This document shows positions 16,399 through 24,896 of a DNA stretch of 35,418 bases, piece after piece. The position numbers and the translations under genes are program-made. Location of the stretch: the NCBI GenBank assembly GCA_020025475.1, contig JAHHSA010000014.1, positions 1 to 35,418 on the forward strand. The letters run 5' to 3'. Position 1 is the stretch's first letter; each line of letters begins with the position of its first letter. This DNA comes from Oscillibacter sp. (GTDB lineage: Bacteria; Bacillota; Clostridia; Oscillospirales; Oscillospiraceae). Under the pieces are notes generated by a model. That model saw only the letters and a list, made by a program, of their open reading frames with translations, did not search any database and was not told the origin of the DNA.

Positions 16399-17658
16399 TT
16401 ACTGGTTGACAAGTCGCTCCCGACCCACGGCCAGCATCAGCTTGATGCGATTCTCCTGATTGACCCGGGTAGCACTGGGGTCATAGTCGATGGGGGTGAT
16501 ATTGGCCTGGGGATACAGCTCCCGGATACGGTTGATCATCCCCTTGCCGCAGATGTGGTTGGGCAGGCAGCCAAAGGGTTGGGCACAGATGATATTCTCA
16601 TAGCCCGCCTGCACCAGCTCCACCATTTCGGCGGTCAGCAGCCAGCCCTCACCCATCTTGTCGCCCCGGCTGATGATGCCCTTCGTCAGTTCCTTGAGCT
16701 CCTGGAAGGGCAGCGGGGCATGGAACCCGTGACTCCGCAGGGCGTCAATAATCATGCGTTCCACCCGTCCGATATAGCCCAGCAGTACATTGGGCAGATG
16801 CTTTGCAAAGACGCTGCCGCCATAGAGCCGGGCCGTCTCGCCTGGATTGTAAACGCAGTACTGCAAAAAGCCCAGCATTCCGGGCAGGTTCACCTCACAG
16901 TCCTGATCCGCCAGGAACTTCTCCAGGTCGTTGTTGCCCAGAGGCGAGTATTTCACGTAGATCTCTCCCACAACGCCCACCTTGACTTTGGGCACACGTT
17001 CCACAGGGATGGCGGCAAAGTCCGCCGCGATCCTGGGCATGGTGGCTTTGAGTTCGTGCATGGAGTGGCCTTTCCCTGTCCGGAACAGACCGCAGAGGCG
17101 GTCCAGCCACTGCTCCTGCATGGCCTTCGCCGCACCCTTCTCCACCTCGTAGGGCTGGGTCTGGGCACGGAGGGCACAGAGCAGATCGCCGTAGCTCACC
17201 GCCGCCAGCATCTTTTGCAGGAAGGGGATGGTCATGGGGAACCCGGAATCCTTCTCCAAGCCGGAGAAATTCAGGCTCACCACCGGCACCTGGCCGTAGC
17301 CCGCCTTTGCCAGTGCCTTGCGCAGCAGATGGATGTAGTTGGAGGCACGGCAGCCGCCGCCGGTCTGGGTGATAATGAGGGACGTGTGGTCCAGATCATA
17401 CTTTCCGGAGCCCAGGGCGTCCAGGAACTGACCAATCACCAGCAGTGCCGGATAGCAGGTATCGTTATGCACATATTTCAGCCCAAGCTCCGCCACCTGG
17501 CTGCCGCAGTTTTCCAGCAGCTCGCAGTGGTAGCCACTCTCCGCCATGGCCGCTGCCAAAATGCGGAACTGAACCGGAGCCATATTGGGGATCAGAATGG
17601 TATGGGTCTTTTTCATCTCCGGGGTGAACCGGGGGTAATTCAGGTAATCAGGCTCCAC
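16399..17658 (-). CDS. 2-hydroxyacyl-CoA dehydratase-related protein (COG3581-like)
   Basis: A 419-residue protein related to HgdB/BcrB-type dehydratase subunits. HTILIPNMAPVQFRILAAAM opens it; NDTCYPALLVIGQF, TQTGGGCRASNYIHLLRKAL and ENIICAQPFGCLPNHICGKG carry the conserved cysteines expected to hold an iron-sulfur cluster. GEIYVKYSPLGNNDLEKFL is another family segment. In many Clostridia this region is the C-terminal end of one protein of about 1400 residues; here it is a separate gene. GTG at 17656-17658 is taken as the start because AGGAGG lies 9 bases upstream; it overlaps the upstream stop by 11 bases. The substrate is unknown, and a double-cubane-type reductase role is also possible. 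Confidence 0.8.
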   Translation of the reverse strand: MEPDYLNYPRFTPEMKKTHTILIPNMAPVQFRILAAAMAESGYHCELLENCGSQVAELGLKYVHNDTCYPALLVIGQFLDALGSGKYDLDHTSLIITQTGGGCRASNYIHLLRKALAKAGYGQVPVVSLNFSGLEKDSGFPMTIPFLQKMLAAVSYGDLLCALRAQTQPYEVEKGAAKAMQEQWLDRLCGLFRTGKGHSMHELKATMPRIAADFAAIPVERVPKVKVGVVGEIYVKYSPLGNNDLEKFLADQDCEVNLPGMLGFLQYCVYNPGETARLYGGSVFAKHLPNVLLGYIGRVERMIIDALRSHGFHAPLPFQELKELTKGIISRGDKMGEGWLLTAEMVELVQAGYENIICAQPFGCLPNHICGKGMINRIRELYPQANITPIDYDPSATRVNQENRIKLMLAVGRERLVNQ

Positions 17659-20590
17659 GATGTTCCCCCTCCTTCCGTTTCTCCTCCTGCTCATCCAGGG
17701 CCGCAAAGAGACTCCGCAGCCGGATACGAACTGCGCCCAGGTTGGTGATTTCGTCAATTTTGAGCTGGGTATACAGTTTTCCGCCCCTTTGCAAAATCTC
17801 CCGGGTCTCGTCCGATGTGATGGCGTCCACGCCGCAGCCGAAGCTCACCAGCTGCACCAGATCCATATCCGGCTGGGTACAGCAGTATCTCGCTGCCGCA
17901 TACAGACGGGCGTGATAGGTCCACTGGTTCAGCACGGTGGTGGGAAACTTCTCCACCCGGTTGGACACGGAATCCTCCGTCACCACTGCCGCACCGGCTC
18001 TGGTGATGAGGGTGTCGATGCCGTGGTTGACCTCCGGGTCCGCATGATAGGGGCGGCCTGCCAGCACAATGATGCGCCTTCCCTCTTCCCGGGCCTTCTC
18101 AATGATTCGCTCACCCTCCTGCCGGACCTGCGCCATGTGGCGGGCATACTCGGCATAGGCCGCGTCCGCCGCCGTCCGCACCTCAGACCGGGAGATGCCC
18201 GGGAAATACTGGCTCAGTATGGCGTGCATTTTCCCCGGGAAATCCTTGGGCCGGTGCAGGCCCACGTAGTCATAGATGAATTTGGTATCCCGCAGCTCCG
18301 GGCAGTTGCCTGCCAGCACCTCGGGATAATAGGCCACCACCGGGCAGTTAAAGTGATTATCGCCCAGGCCCTCATCCAGGTTATAGGTCATGCAGGGATA
18401 GAAAATGGCATCCATTCCCAGCTTGGAGAGGAACCGAATGTGTCCGTGCGCCAGCTTTGCCGGGAAACAGGCTGTGTCGCTGGGAATGGTTCCCTGTCCC
18501 TGCAAATAGAGCTCCCGGCTGGAGAGAGGGCTGTGGTAGACCGCAAAGCCCAGCTGCGTGAAGAAGGTGTGCCAGAACGGCAGAAGCTCCCACATATTCA
18601 GGCACAGCGGAATGCCGATCTTGCCTCGCTTGCCGGGGACCGGCTTGTACCCCAGCAGCAGCTTGCGTTTGTAGGCGTAGAGATTCAGTTCATCCGCCGT
18701 CTCCTTGCCAGTGACCGGCCGGTCGCAGCGATTGCCGCTGATGAAGGTGCTGCCGTCAGCGAAGGTATTGATGGTCAGCTGGCAGTTGTTGCCGCAGCGG
18801 CCGCAGACCTCGCTCCGGGTTTCCTGATGGAAGCTCTGGAGTTCCTCCCGACTCAGCAATGTGCTGGTGTGATCGCTCCCCGCCTTGCTCATGCCGAAGA
18901 GGGCGGCGCCGAAGGCACCCATCAGGCCGGCAATGTCAGGGCGGATGACATCAACGCCCATCTCCTTCTCAAAGGCCCGCAGGACCGCCTCATTGTAAAA
19001 AGTGCCGCCCTGCACCACAATGTTTCGTCCCAGCTCCTCGGGAGAGGAGGCGCGGATCACCTTGTAGATGGCGTTTTTCACCACGGAGATGGCGAGGCCC
19101 GCAGAGATGTTTTCAATGCTGGCTCCGTCTTTCTGTGCCTGCTTGACACTGGAATTCATAAATACTGTGCACCGGCTGCCCAGATCCACCGGACGTTCCG
19201 CAAAGAGGCCCAACTCGGCAAACTCCTTCATATCGTAGCCCAGCGCCTGGGCGAAGGTCTGCAAAAAGCTGCCGCAGCCGGAGGAGCAGGCCTCATTCAG
19301 GAAGATGTTGCTGATGGCGCCCTGATCAATTTTAAAGCACTTCATATCCTGGCCGCCGATGTCAATGATAAAGTCCACATCGGGCAGAAAGTGGCGGGCA
19401 GCAATGAAATGAGCCACTGTCTCCACCACGCCGTAGTCGGCGTGGAAAGCCGCTTTGGCCAGCTCCTCACCGTAGCCCGTGGTGGTTACAGACGCCACAC
19501 GCAGTGCCGGGTGTTCCCGGCAGAGCTGACTCAGCACCTCCCGGATCAGGGGCACCGGGTTACCCAGGTTGGGTCGATAATCGGTAAATAGAATCCGCTT
19601 TTCCTGGTCGATGACCACCAGCTTCACAGTGGTGGAGCCGGAGTCGATTCCGATGTGAACCGGCCCTTCGTAATTCGTTTCAAAGGGAACCCGGGGCACC
19701 GATGCCTTGGCATGGCGGGCGCGGAATTCCTCGTACTCCTCCCGGCTCCGAAACAGAGGCGGCTGGCTCCTGTAGGTCTCCACCACGCCGTGCCGGCGCA
19801 GCTGATCGGCCAGGCCGCTCAAGTCAAAGCTCTGATCGGAGTAAAACGCGGCACCCAATGCCACAAACAGGAGGCTGTTTTCCGGGCAGGTGCCCTGCAC
19901 CTCCAGTGTCCGGTCAAAGCTCTCCCGCAGGCAGTGAGAGAAGGTCAGCGGGCCGCCCAGATACAGCACCTTGCCATGAATGGGACGTCCCTGGGCCAGC
20001 CCCGCGATGGTCTGATTCACCACCGCCTGATAGATGCTTGCAGCGATGTCCTCCGCTTTAGCGCCCTGGTTGATGAGAGGCTGGACATCGCTCTTGGCAA
20101 ACACGCCGCAGCGAGAGGCAATCGTATAGATTTTTTCCGACTTCTGGGCCGCAGCGTCCATTTCTTCCGCGCTCATTTTCAGAAGCGTTGCCATCTGGTC
20201 GATGAATGCGCCGGTACCACCGGCACAGGAACCATTCATCCGGACCTCTGTGCCGTTGGTGAGGAACAGGATCTTGGCGTCCTCTCCCCCCAGCTCAATG
20301 ATGACGTCTGTGCCGGGAACCAGGCGGTTGGCCGCCACACGAGTGGCAAATACCTCCTGTACAAAGGGGACACCGACACTCTCTGCCATACCCATTCCCG
20401 CAGATCCGGAAATGGCAAACTGCGCCGTTCCGCCAGGCACATACTCCGCCGCAACACGGCGCAGCAGCTCCTCAGACTTCTCCAAAATGTGGCTGTAGTG
20501 GCGCTCATATGTACTGTAAACGATGTGGTACGTATCGTCCAGCACCACACATTTGATGGTGGTGGATCCCACATCAAGACCGACCTTCAC
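17648..20590 (-). CDS. Double-domain acyl-CoA dehydratase activase-related protein (BcrAD/BadFG x2 + DUF2229)
   Basis: A 980-residue protein. Residues 1-250 and 310-570 are two ASKHA-fold activase domains: VGLDVGSTTIK (3-13) and HIGIDSGSTTVK (312-323) are the phosphate loops, with ELGGEDAK (99-106) and DIGGQDMK (410-417) the second. Cluster cysteines expected of such activases are seen in the first (C122 in GSCAGGTG, C161 in SRCGVF) and second (C435/C439 in ACSSGCG, C474 in SRCTVF) copies. A further Cys set, C596-x2-C599-x3-C603 and C622, precedes a DUF2229 domain (about 655-970) with TIPSDTACFPAKLAHGH. Activases use ATP to push one electron at very low potential into a dehydratase. It is followed directly by its likely partner gene. 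Substrate is unknown. Confidence 0.88.
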   Translation of the reverse strand: MKVGLDVGSTTIKCVVLDDTYHIVYSTYERHYSHILEKSEELLRRVAAEYVPGGTAQFAISGSAGMGMAESVGVPFVQEVFATRVAANRLVPGTDVIIELGGEDAKILFLTNGTEVRMNGSCAGGTGAFIDQMATLLKMSAEEMDAAAQKSEKIYTIASRCGVFAKSDVQPLINQGAKAEDIAASIYQAVVNQTIAGLAQGRPIHGKVLYLGGPLTFSHCLRESFDRTLEVQGTCPENSLLFVALGAAFYSDQSFDLSGLADQLRRHGVVETYRSQPPLFRSREEYEEFRARHAKASVPRVPFETNYEGPVHIGIDSGSTTVKLVVIDQEKRILFTDYRPNLGNPVPLIREVLSQLCREHPALRVASVTTTGYGEELAKAAFHADYGVVETVAHFIAARHFLPDVDFIIDIGGQDMKCFKIDQGAISNIFLNEACSSGCGSFLQTFAQALGYDMKEFAELGLFAERPVDLGSRCTVFMNSSVKQAQKDGASIENISAGLAISVVKNAIYKVIRASSPEELGRNIVVQGGTFYNEAVLRAFEKEMGVDVIRPDIAGLMGAFGAALFGMSKAGSDHTSTLLSREELQSFHQETRSEVCGRCGNNCQLTINTFADGSTFISGNRCDRPVTGKETADELNLYAYKRKLLLGYKPVPGKRGKIGIPLCLNMWELLPFWHTFFTQLGFAVYHSPLSSRELYLQGQGTIPSDTACFPAKLAHGHIRFLSKLGMDAIFYPCMTYNLDEGLGDNHFNCPVVAYYPEVLAGNCPELRDTKFIYDYVGLHRPKDFPGKMHAILSQYFPGISRSEVRTAADAAYAEYARHMAQVRQEGERIIEKAREEGRRIIVLAGRPYHADPEVNHGIDTLITRAGAAVVTEDSVSNRVEKFPTTVLNQWTYHARLYAAARYCCTQPDMDLVQLVSFGCGVDAITSDETREILQRGGKLYTQLKIDEITNLGAVRIRLRSLFAALDEQEEKRKEGEHRGA

Positions 20591-20739
20591 TTGGATACCT
20601 CCTCTGTATCGGGCCTGATACTCTCCAGCCCGCGCATCTCCATATTCTATGGTATATTACTCTTTTTCGACGTTAACCGCAATTGGCATTCTTCCAAAAA
20701 TGTATAAACGTTTCGTTAAGAAATCGTTTTTACGATATC
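20591..20739. other. Divergent intergenic region upstream of activase and queH
   Basis: No gene is seen. A weak minus-strand promoter for the activase gene may be TTGCGG-N17-TAATAT (20651-20679 area). A small inverted repeat ATCGT-N4-ACGAT lies at 20723-20736, just before the queH -35 box. Neither can be called firmly. Confidence 0.3.
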
Positions 20740-20767
20740 TGGACATTTCAAAAAACTATGATATACT
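20740..20767 (+). promoter_or_regulatory. Promoter of queH
   Basis: TGGACA (20740-20745) and TATACT (20762-20767), each one base from consensus, are separated by 16 bases, about 34 bases before the start codon. Confidence 0.65.
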
Positions 20768-20800
20768 GTTACCATTCATGATAGAAATGAGGCACTTTTA

Positions 20801-21391
20801 ATGACTGACCGCGTATTGCTGCACACCTGCTGTGCTCCCTGCTCCCTCTCCTGCATCGACCCTCTGCGGTCGGAAGGCATTGAGCCGGTGGCATTCTGGT
20901 ATAATCCCAACGTCCATCCCTGGAAGGAATATGAGGCCCGCCGCAACTGTCTCCTGGAGTACGCCCCCACCATCAACATGGAAGTCCTGGTCCAGGAGGA
21001 CTACGGTCTGTTGGAATTTGTGCAGCACGTTGCAAATGACATTCCCGGTCGCTGCACCTACTGCTACGAGACCCGGCTGGAGGCCACTGCCCGCTTCGCC
21101 AAGGAGCACGGCTTCACCCACTTCACCTCCACCCTGCTGGCCAGTCTCTATCAAAACCACGAGAAAATTGCCGCCGCCGGTGAGCGCTTTGCCAAGGAGT
21201 ACGGCGTGGAATTCCTGTACCGGGATTTCCGTCCCAATTTTCGCGCCGGAAATCAGCGGGCCCGGGAGCTGGGCTTTTATATGCAGAAGTACTGCGGCTG
21301 CATTTTTTCAGAGGAGGACCGCTACCATAAGCAGATTCTACGGCAGAAAAGCGAATTCGATGCCCTGCTGGAAGGACTGCATCAGGGCTGA
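20801..21391 (+). CDS. queH: Epoxyqueuosine reductase QueH
   Basis: A 196-residue enzyme that carries out the last step of queuosine synthesis, reducing epoxyqueuosine in tRNA anticodons to queuosine. The diagnostic cysteines are all present: the adjacent pair C10-C11 in HTCCAPC, C85-x2-C88 in CTYCYETR and C165-x-C167 in KYCGCIFSEEDR. FWYNPNVHPWKEYEARR and FTSTLLASLYQNHE are family segments. It is unrelated in fold to QueG and is common in anaerobes. GAGG lies upstream of the ATG. The gene is monocistronic, between its own promoter and a strong terminator; no other queuosine gene is in the window. Confidence 0.93.
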   Translation: MTDRVLLHTCCAPCSLSCIDPLRSEGIEPVAFWYNPNVHPWKEYEARRNCLLEYAPTINMEVLVQEDYGLLEFVQHVANDIPGRCTYCYETRLEATARFAKEHGFTHFTSTLLASLYQNHEKIAAAGERFAKEYGVEFLYRDFRPNFRAGNQRARELGFYMQKYCGCIFSEEDRYHKQILRQKSEFDALLEGLHQG

Positions 21392-21415
21392 ACAGCCTGA
21401 CAGGGAACGCAGAAA

Positions 21416-21448
21416 GGGAGCGTATCGACCAGACGTCGATACGCTCCC
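21416..21448. terminator. Strong bidirectional terminator between queH and gpsA
   Basis: A perfect 14-bp stem (GGGAGCGTATCGAC with GTCGATACGCTCCC, loop CAGAC) is followed by TTTTCTC on the plus strand and CTTTCTG on the minus strand. The stem core recurs in the terminator at the right end of the window. Confidence 0.9.
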
Positions 21449-21462
21449 TTTTCTCATGATGC

Positions 21463-22467
21463 TCAGAGCCACTCCCGTTCCAGCAGCTCGTCCTTTTTGG
21501 CACGATTCATCAGCTGAGGAACCACATCCCTCACCTTCATGCCCTGGTAGAGTACCTGATAGATGCACTTGCAGATGGGCATGTCCACGCCCTCCCGCTG
21601 GGCCAGCTGATGGATGCTCTCCGCAGCGTAATAGCCTTCCACCACGGCGCCCATGGCGTCCATGGCCTCCTGCACGCTCTTGCCCTGGCCGATCAGGATA
21701 CCGGCCCGGTTGTTCCGGGAGTGCATGGAGGTACAGGTGACGATCAAATCGCCCATGCCGGCCAGACCGCCGAAGGTCCGGCGGGTACCGCCCAGCCGCT
21801 CGCCCAGCCGGGTCAGCTCTGCCATGGCACGGGTCATCAGCAGAGCCTTGGTATTGTCCTGATAGCCCAGGCCCGCGCAGATGCCGCAACTGAGTGCCAC
21901 CACGTTTTTGAGCGCTGCTGCCAGCTCCACGCCGATGATGTCATAGCTGGTATAGACCCGGAAATACTCGTTCATAAACGCGTCCTGCACAAAGCGGGCC
22001 GCATCCCGGTCCGGGCACGCCGCCACGCAGCCGGTGGGCATCCGAATGCCTACTTCCTCTGCATGAGAGGGACCCGAAAGGGCTACCACTTTACAGATAT
22101 AATGGGTCTCCTCCTGCAATACCTGGCTCAGGCGGAGATTGGTATCCCGCTCAATGCCCTTGGACACCGTCACCAGGACTGTCTCAGGCCTCAGGTAGGG
22201 AGCCATCTTTCTGCCGGTATCACGGACCGCAAAAGAGGGCGGTGCGGAGATCACCAGATCTGCCCCCTTCAGGCAGGAGAGGTCGCTGGTCACGCAGAGC
22301 GCGTCTGGCAGGCGAACTCCCTTCAAAAGCGGATTCTCCCGGGTCTTGGCCATGGCGTCCGCCTTGGCGGGGTTGTGGGACCACAGAGTGGTCTCATGGC
22401 CATTATCACACAGAACCAGTGCCAGGGCCGTGCCCCAGCCGCCGCTGCCCACTACCACTGCTTTCAT
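21463..22467 (-). CDS. gpsA: NAD(P)-dependent glycerol-3-phosphate dehydrogenase
   Basis: A 334-residue cytosolic enzyme that reduces dihydroxyacetone phosphate to sn-glycerol-3-phosphate, the backbone for phospholipids. VVGSGGWGTALALVL is the dinucleotide loop; LSGPSHAEEV and the Lys-containing VELAAALKNVVALSCGI with GLGYQDNTKALLMTRAMAE are the family signature around the catalytic lysines; GLAGMGDLIVTC follows. GGGAGG lies before the ATG. It closes the der-plsY-gpsA operon and provides the substrate for PlsY. Confidence 0.96.
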   Translation of the reverse strand: MKAVVVGSGGWGTALALVLCDNGHETTLWSHNPAKADAMAKTRENPLLKGVRLPDALCVTSDLSCLKGADLVISAPPSFAVRDTGRKMAPYLRPETVLVTVSKGIERDTNLRLSQVLQEETHYICKVVALSGPSHAEEVGIRMPTGCVAACPDRDAARFVQDAFMNEYFRVYTSYDIIGVELAAALKNVVALSCGICAGLGYQDNTKALLMTRAMAELTRLGERLGGTRRTFGGLAGMGDLIVTCTSMHSRNNRAGILIGQGKSVQEAMDAMGAVVEGYYAAESIHQLAQREGVDMPICKCIYQVLYQGMKVRDVVPQLMNRAKKDELLEREWL

Positions 22468-22492
22468 GATGAATCCTCCCTTGTACTACGGT

Positions 22493-23125
22493 TTATTGCT
22501 TTCGATGGATGCTGAACTTGCTTTCTGTCCCGCTCAGCAGCCGTTGGATATTTCCCCGGTGCATGAAGAGGATCATGCCGCCGATCAGCACAGCCAGAAC
22601 GGTCAGCACCGGATCACGGAACACAAACCAGGTGGCAAAGGGGAAGCTGGCCCCTGCCCAGCAGGAGCCCAGAGACACATACCGGGTCGCCACCGCCAGG
22701 ACGATGAAGCCGCCCCAGACCACCAGCGCTACCCGCCAGTCGATCATAATGGCAATGGTGCCGCCGGAGAGGATTCCCTTGCCGCCCATGAAGTGGAACA
22801 TACAGGGGAACATGTGGCCCAGCAGGCAGAAGAGGGCGCCCCAATACTTGGAAAATTCCAGCGTTACCATGCCGCCCAGCAGAGCCTCGCTGACCAAAAG
22901 AGCCAGAATAGCCTTCACCACATCACAGAGAATGACCACCAGGGTCAGGGGGCCTCCGAAGGTGCGGAAGAAATTGGTCAGGCCCGCGTTGCCGCTGCCG
23001 TGCTTGCGCACATCATCCCGCAGGATGTATTTGGAGACGATCACCGCGCCGTTGAAGCAGCCCAGGAAATAGGCAGCAATCGCCGATCCCAGAAACATTG
23101 CGATTTGTCCAATGACAGCTCCCAC
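22493..23125 (-). CDS. plsY: Glycerol-3-phosphate acyltransferase PlsY
   Basis: A 210-residue membrane enzyme with about five spans that transfers an acyl group from acyl-phosphate to glycerol-3-phosphate. The three PlsY motifs are present: AYFLGCFNGAVIVSK, GSGNAGLTNFFRTFG and GGKGILSGG, with RHRGNIQRLL-like MHRGNIQRLLSGTE near the end. The start is a GTG at 23123-23125, chosen because AGGAGG lies 10 bases upstream; a TTG at 23134 directly abuts the ribosome-binding site and is less likely. The ribosome-binding site lies in the last codons of der, five bases separate the two genes, and gpsA follows after 25 bases. Confidence 0.92.
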   Translation of the reverse strand: MGAVIGQIAMFLGSAIAAYFLGCFNGAVIVSKYILRDDVRKHGSGNAGLTNFFRTFGGPLTLVVILCDVVKAILALLVSEALLGGMVTLEFSKYWGALFCLLGHMFPCMFHFMGGKGILSGGTIAIMIDWRVALVVWGGFIVLAVATRYVSLGSCWAGASFPFATWFVFRDPVLTVLAVLIGGMILFMHRGNIQRLLSGTESKFSIHRKQ

Positions 23126-23130
23126 AGCGA

Positions 23131-24456
23131 TCAATCCTCCTTATCACCCTTCTGCCGAATCGACAGGATAATGGGCGTACCCTCCAGGCCGAACGTGTTG
23201 CGGATGCAGTTTTCCAGATATCTCTGATAGGAGAAGTGGAAGAGTCGTGCATCGTTGCAGAACACCACAAAGTGCGGAGGACGGATGCCCACCTGGGTCA
23301 TATAGTAGATCTTCAGGCGGCGGCCCTTGTCAGAGGGGGGCTGCACACGGGTCTGGGCATCCTCCAGCACGTTATTGAGCATGCCGGTGGTGATGCGGGT
23401 GCTGGCCTGGTTGGAGACGTAGTCAATCAGCTCAAACAGTCGGTCCACACGCTGGCCGGTCTTGGCGGAGATGAAGAGAATGGGGGCATAGGGCATGAAT
23501 GCCAGATCCCGGCGGACATCCTCCCGCATATGATCCATGGTCTTGCCGTCCTTTTCGATCAGATCCCACTTATTGATGACGATGATGCTGGCCTTGCCCG
23601 CCTCGTGGGCCAGACCTGCCACCTTGGTATCCTGTTCCGTGACACCCTCCGTGGCATCGATCATAATGAGGCACACATCGGCCCGGTCGATGGCCATGGT
23701 AGCCCGGAGTACAGAGTATTTCTCAATATCCTCCTGAACCTTGGAACGGCGGCGAATGCCCGCGGTGTCGATGAAGACAAACTTGCCCTGCTCATTTTCA
23801 AAGCGGGAGTCGATGGCGTCCCGGGTGGTGCCGGCCACGTTGGAGACGATAACCCGGTTCTCGCCCAGGATGTTATTGATGAGAGAGGACTTACCGGCGT
23901 TGGGCTTGCCGATGACGGCCACCTTGATGGCGTCATCCTCAGGCTCCTCTTCCTCCTCGGGGGGAAAATACTGCACGCAGGCGTCCAGCAGATCGCCGGT
24001 ACCATGGCCGTGAACGGCGGAAACGGCAATGGGATCGCCCAGCCCCAGGTTATAGAACTCGTAGTAATCCGGGTCAGGAATGCCGGTGGAGTCCATCTTA
24101 TTGACGGCAAGCACAATGGGCTTGCCGCTGCGCAGCAGCATACTGGCGACCTCCTGATCGGAGGCGGTCAAGCCGGTCTTGATGTCGGTGAGAAAAATGA
24201 TGACGGTGGCATTCTCAATGGCAATCTGTGCCTGGTCCCGCATGAACTCCAGAATCTGGTTGTCCGTGCGTGGCTCAATGCCGCCGGTGTCGATCAGGGT
24301 AAAGGAACGGCCATTCCAGTCTGTCTCTCCGTATATGCGGTCACGGGTGACGCCCGGGGTATCCTCCACAATGGAAAGCCGCTTGCCAATCAGCTTATTG
24401 AACAGCATGGACTTTCCCACATTGGGTCGGCCCACGATGGCGACGATGGGTTTCAT
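23131..24456 (-). CDS. der: Ribosome biogenesis GTPase Der (EngA)
   Basis: A 441-residue protein with two G domains in tandem and a C-terminal KH-like domain; it acts in 50S subunit assembly. The first domain has GRPNVGKS, DTPGVTRDR, DTGGIE and NKMD; the second has GKPNAGKS, AGTTRDAI, DTAGIRRRS and NKWD. The C-terminal part with RRLKIYYMTQVGIRPPHFV matches the KH domain. An acidic linker (EEEEEPEDD) separates the G domains. The ATG at 24456 is chosen over a GTG at 24465, because AAGGGA is 10 bases before the former. First gene of der-plsY-gpsA. Confidence 0.96.
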   Translation of the reverse strand: MKPIVAIVGRPNVGKSMLFNKLIGKRLSIVEDTPGVTRDRIYGETDWNGRSFTLIDTGGIEPRTDNQILEFMRDQAQIAIENATVIIFLTDIKTGLTASDQEVASMLLRSGKPIVLAVNKMDSTGIPDPDYYEFYNLGLGDPIAVSAVHGHGTGDLLDACVQYFPPEEEEEPEDDAIKVAVIGKPNAGKSSLINNILGENRVIVSNVAGTTRDAIDSRFENEQGKFVFIDTAGIRRRSKVQEDIEKYSVLRATMAIDRADVCLIMIDATEGVTEQDTKVAGLAHEAGKASIIVINKWDLIEKDGKTMDHMREDVRRDLAFMPYAPILFISAKTGQRVDRLFELIDYVSNQASTRITTGMLNNVLEDAQTRVQPPSDKGRRLKIYYMTQVGIRPPHFVVFCNDARLFHFSYQRYLENCIRNTFGLEGTPIILSIRQKGDKED

Positions 24457-24495
24457 CGGCCTCACTTCCCTTCTAATTTATATTGTAACAACTTT

Positions 24496-24524
24496 ATTAT
24501 ACCCGCCGTTCGGCGGGATAGCAA
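24496..24524 (-). promoter_or_regulatory. Promoter of der-plsY-gpsA with palindromic spacer
   Basis: On the minus strand TTGCTA (24519-24524) and a perfect TATAAT (24496-24501) are separated by 17 bases. The spacer holds a perfect 16-bp palindrome CCCGCCGAACGGCGGG (two 7-base arms around AA/TT) at 24502-24517. This may be an operator or just affect DNA shape. Confidence 0.65.
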
Positions 24525-24597
24525 GAAAAAATCAAGCCCGCTGTCCGGAACAGACGAGCTGCATGCCGCAGGCGGAAAACTCCTAAAGACAGTTTAA

Positions 24598-24623
24598 AGG
24601 AGGGAAGAAACCTCTTCCCTCCT
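24598..24623 (-). terminator. Terminator after rpmF
   Basis: A perfect 11-bp stem (AGGAGGGAAGA with TCTTCCCTCCT, 4-base loop) lies 20 bases after the rpmF stop. On the minus strand the tail is only TTTAAAC, so termination may be moderate, with some readthrough into der. Confidence 0.7.
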
Positions 24624-24643
24624 AAAAAACACATATGGTGTCC

Positions 24644-24838
24644 TTACTTCGCGATGACGGACTTCACGACCTTGACTTCACGGCCATTGTAAGTCCCGCA
24701 ATCCGGGCACATTCTGTGAGGCAGGTGCAGAGCACCGCATTTGGGGCATGCAACGAGACCGGGAGCCTCCAGCTTCCAAACGGAGCTGCGGCGCTTGTCG
24801 CGTCTTGCTTTGGATACTTTTCCCTTAGGTACTGCCAT
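24644..24838 (-). CDS. rpmF: 50S ribosomal protein L32
   Basis: A 64-residue protein starting MAVPKGKVSKARRDKRRSSV, the typical basic L32 opening. Four cysteines (CPKC and CPDC) form the zinc ribbon of the Cys-containing (C+) L32 type. The start at 24838 has AGGAGG 7-8 bases upstream; eight extra in-frame codons exist but lack a ribosome-binding site. It follows yceD by 58 bases, the common bacterial pairing of the two genes. plsX, often next, is absent here. Confidence 0.97.
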   Translation of the reverse strand: MAVPKGKVSKARRDKRRSSVWKLEAPGLVACPKCGALHLPHRMCPDCGTYNGREVKVVKSVIAK

Positions 24839-24896
24839 TGTGACACCTCCTTGATCGTTCAAAGGCTCAGGCTTTGGGCCTGCCCTAATTTGTAAT

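Noticed and set aside
17648..17658. The activase/dehydratase split as a frameshift error
   Set aside because: The downstream gene has its own AGGAGG at the right distance from a GTG and a compact 11-base overlap, which fits a real gene boundary. Resequencing would settle it.
17660..19591. Long plus-strand open frame opposite the activase gene
   Set aside because: It is a shadow frame of a gene with clear ASKHA motifs; its own translation shows no family pattern.
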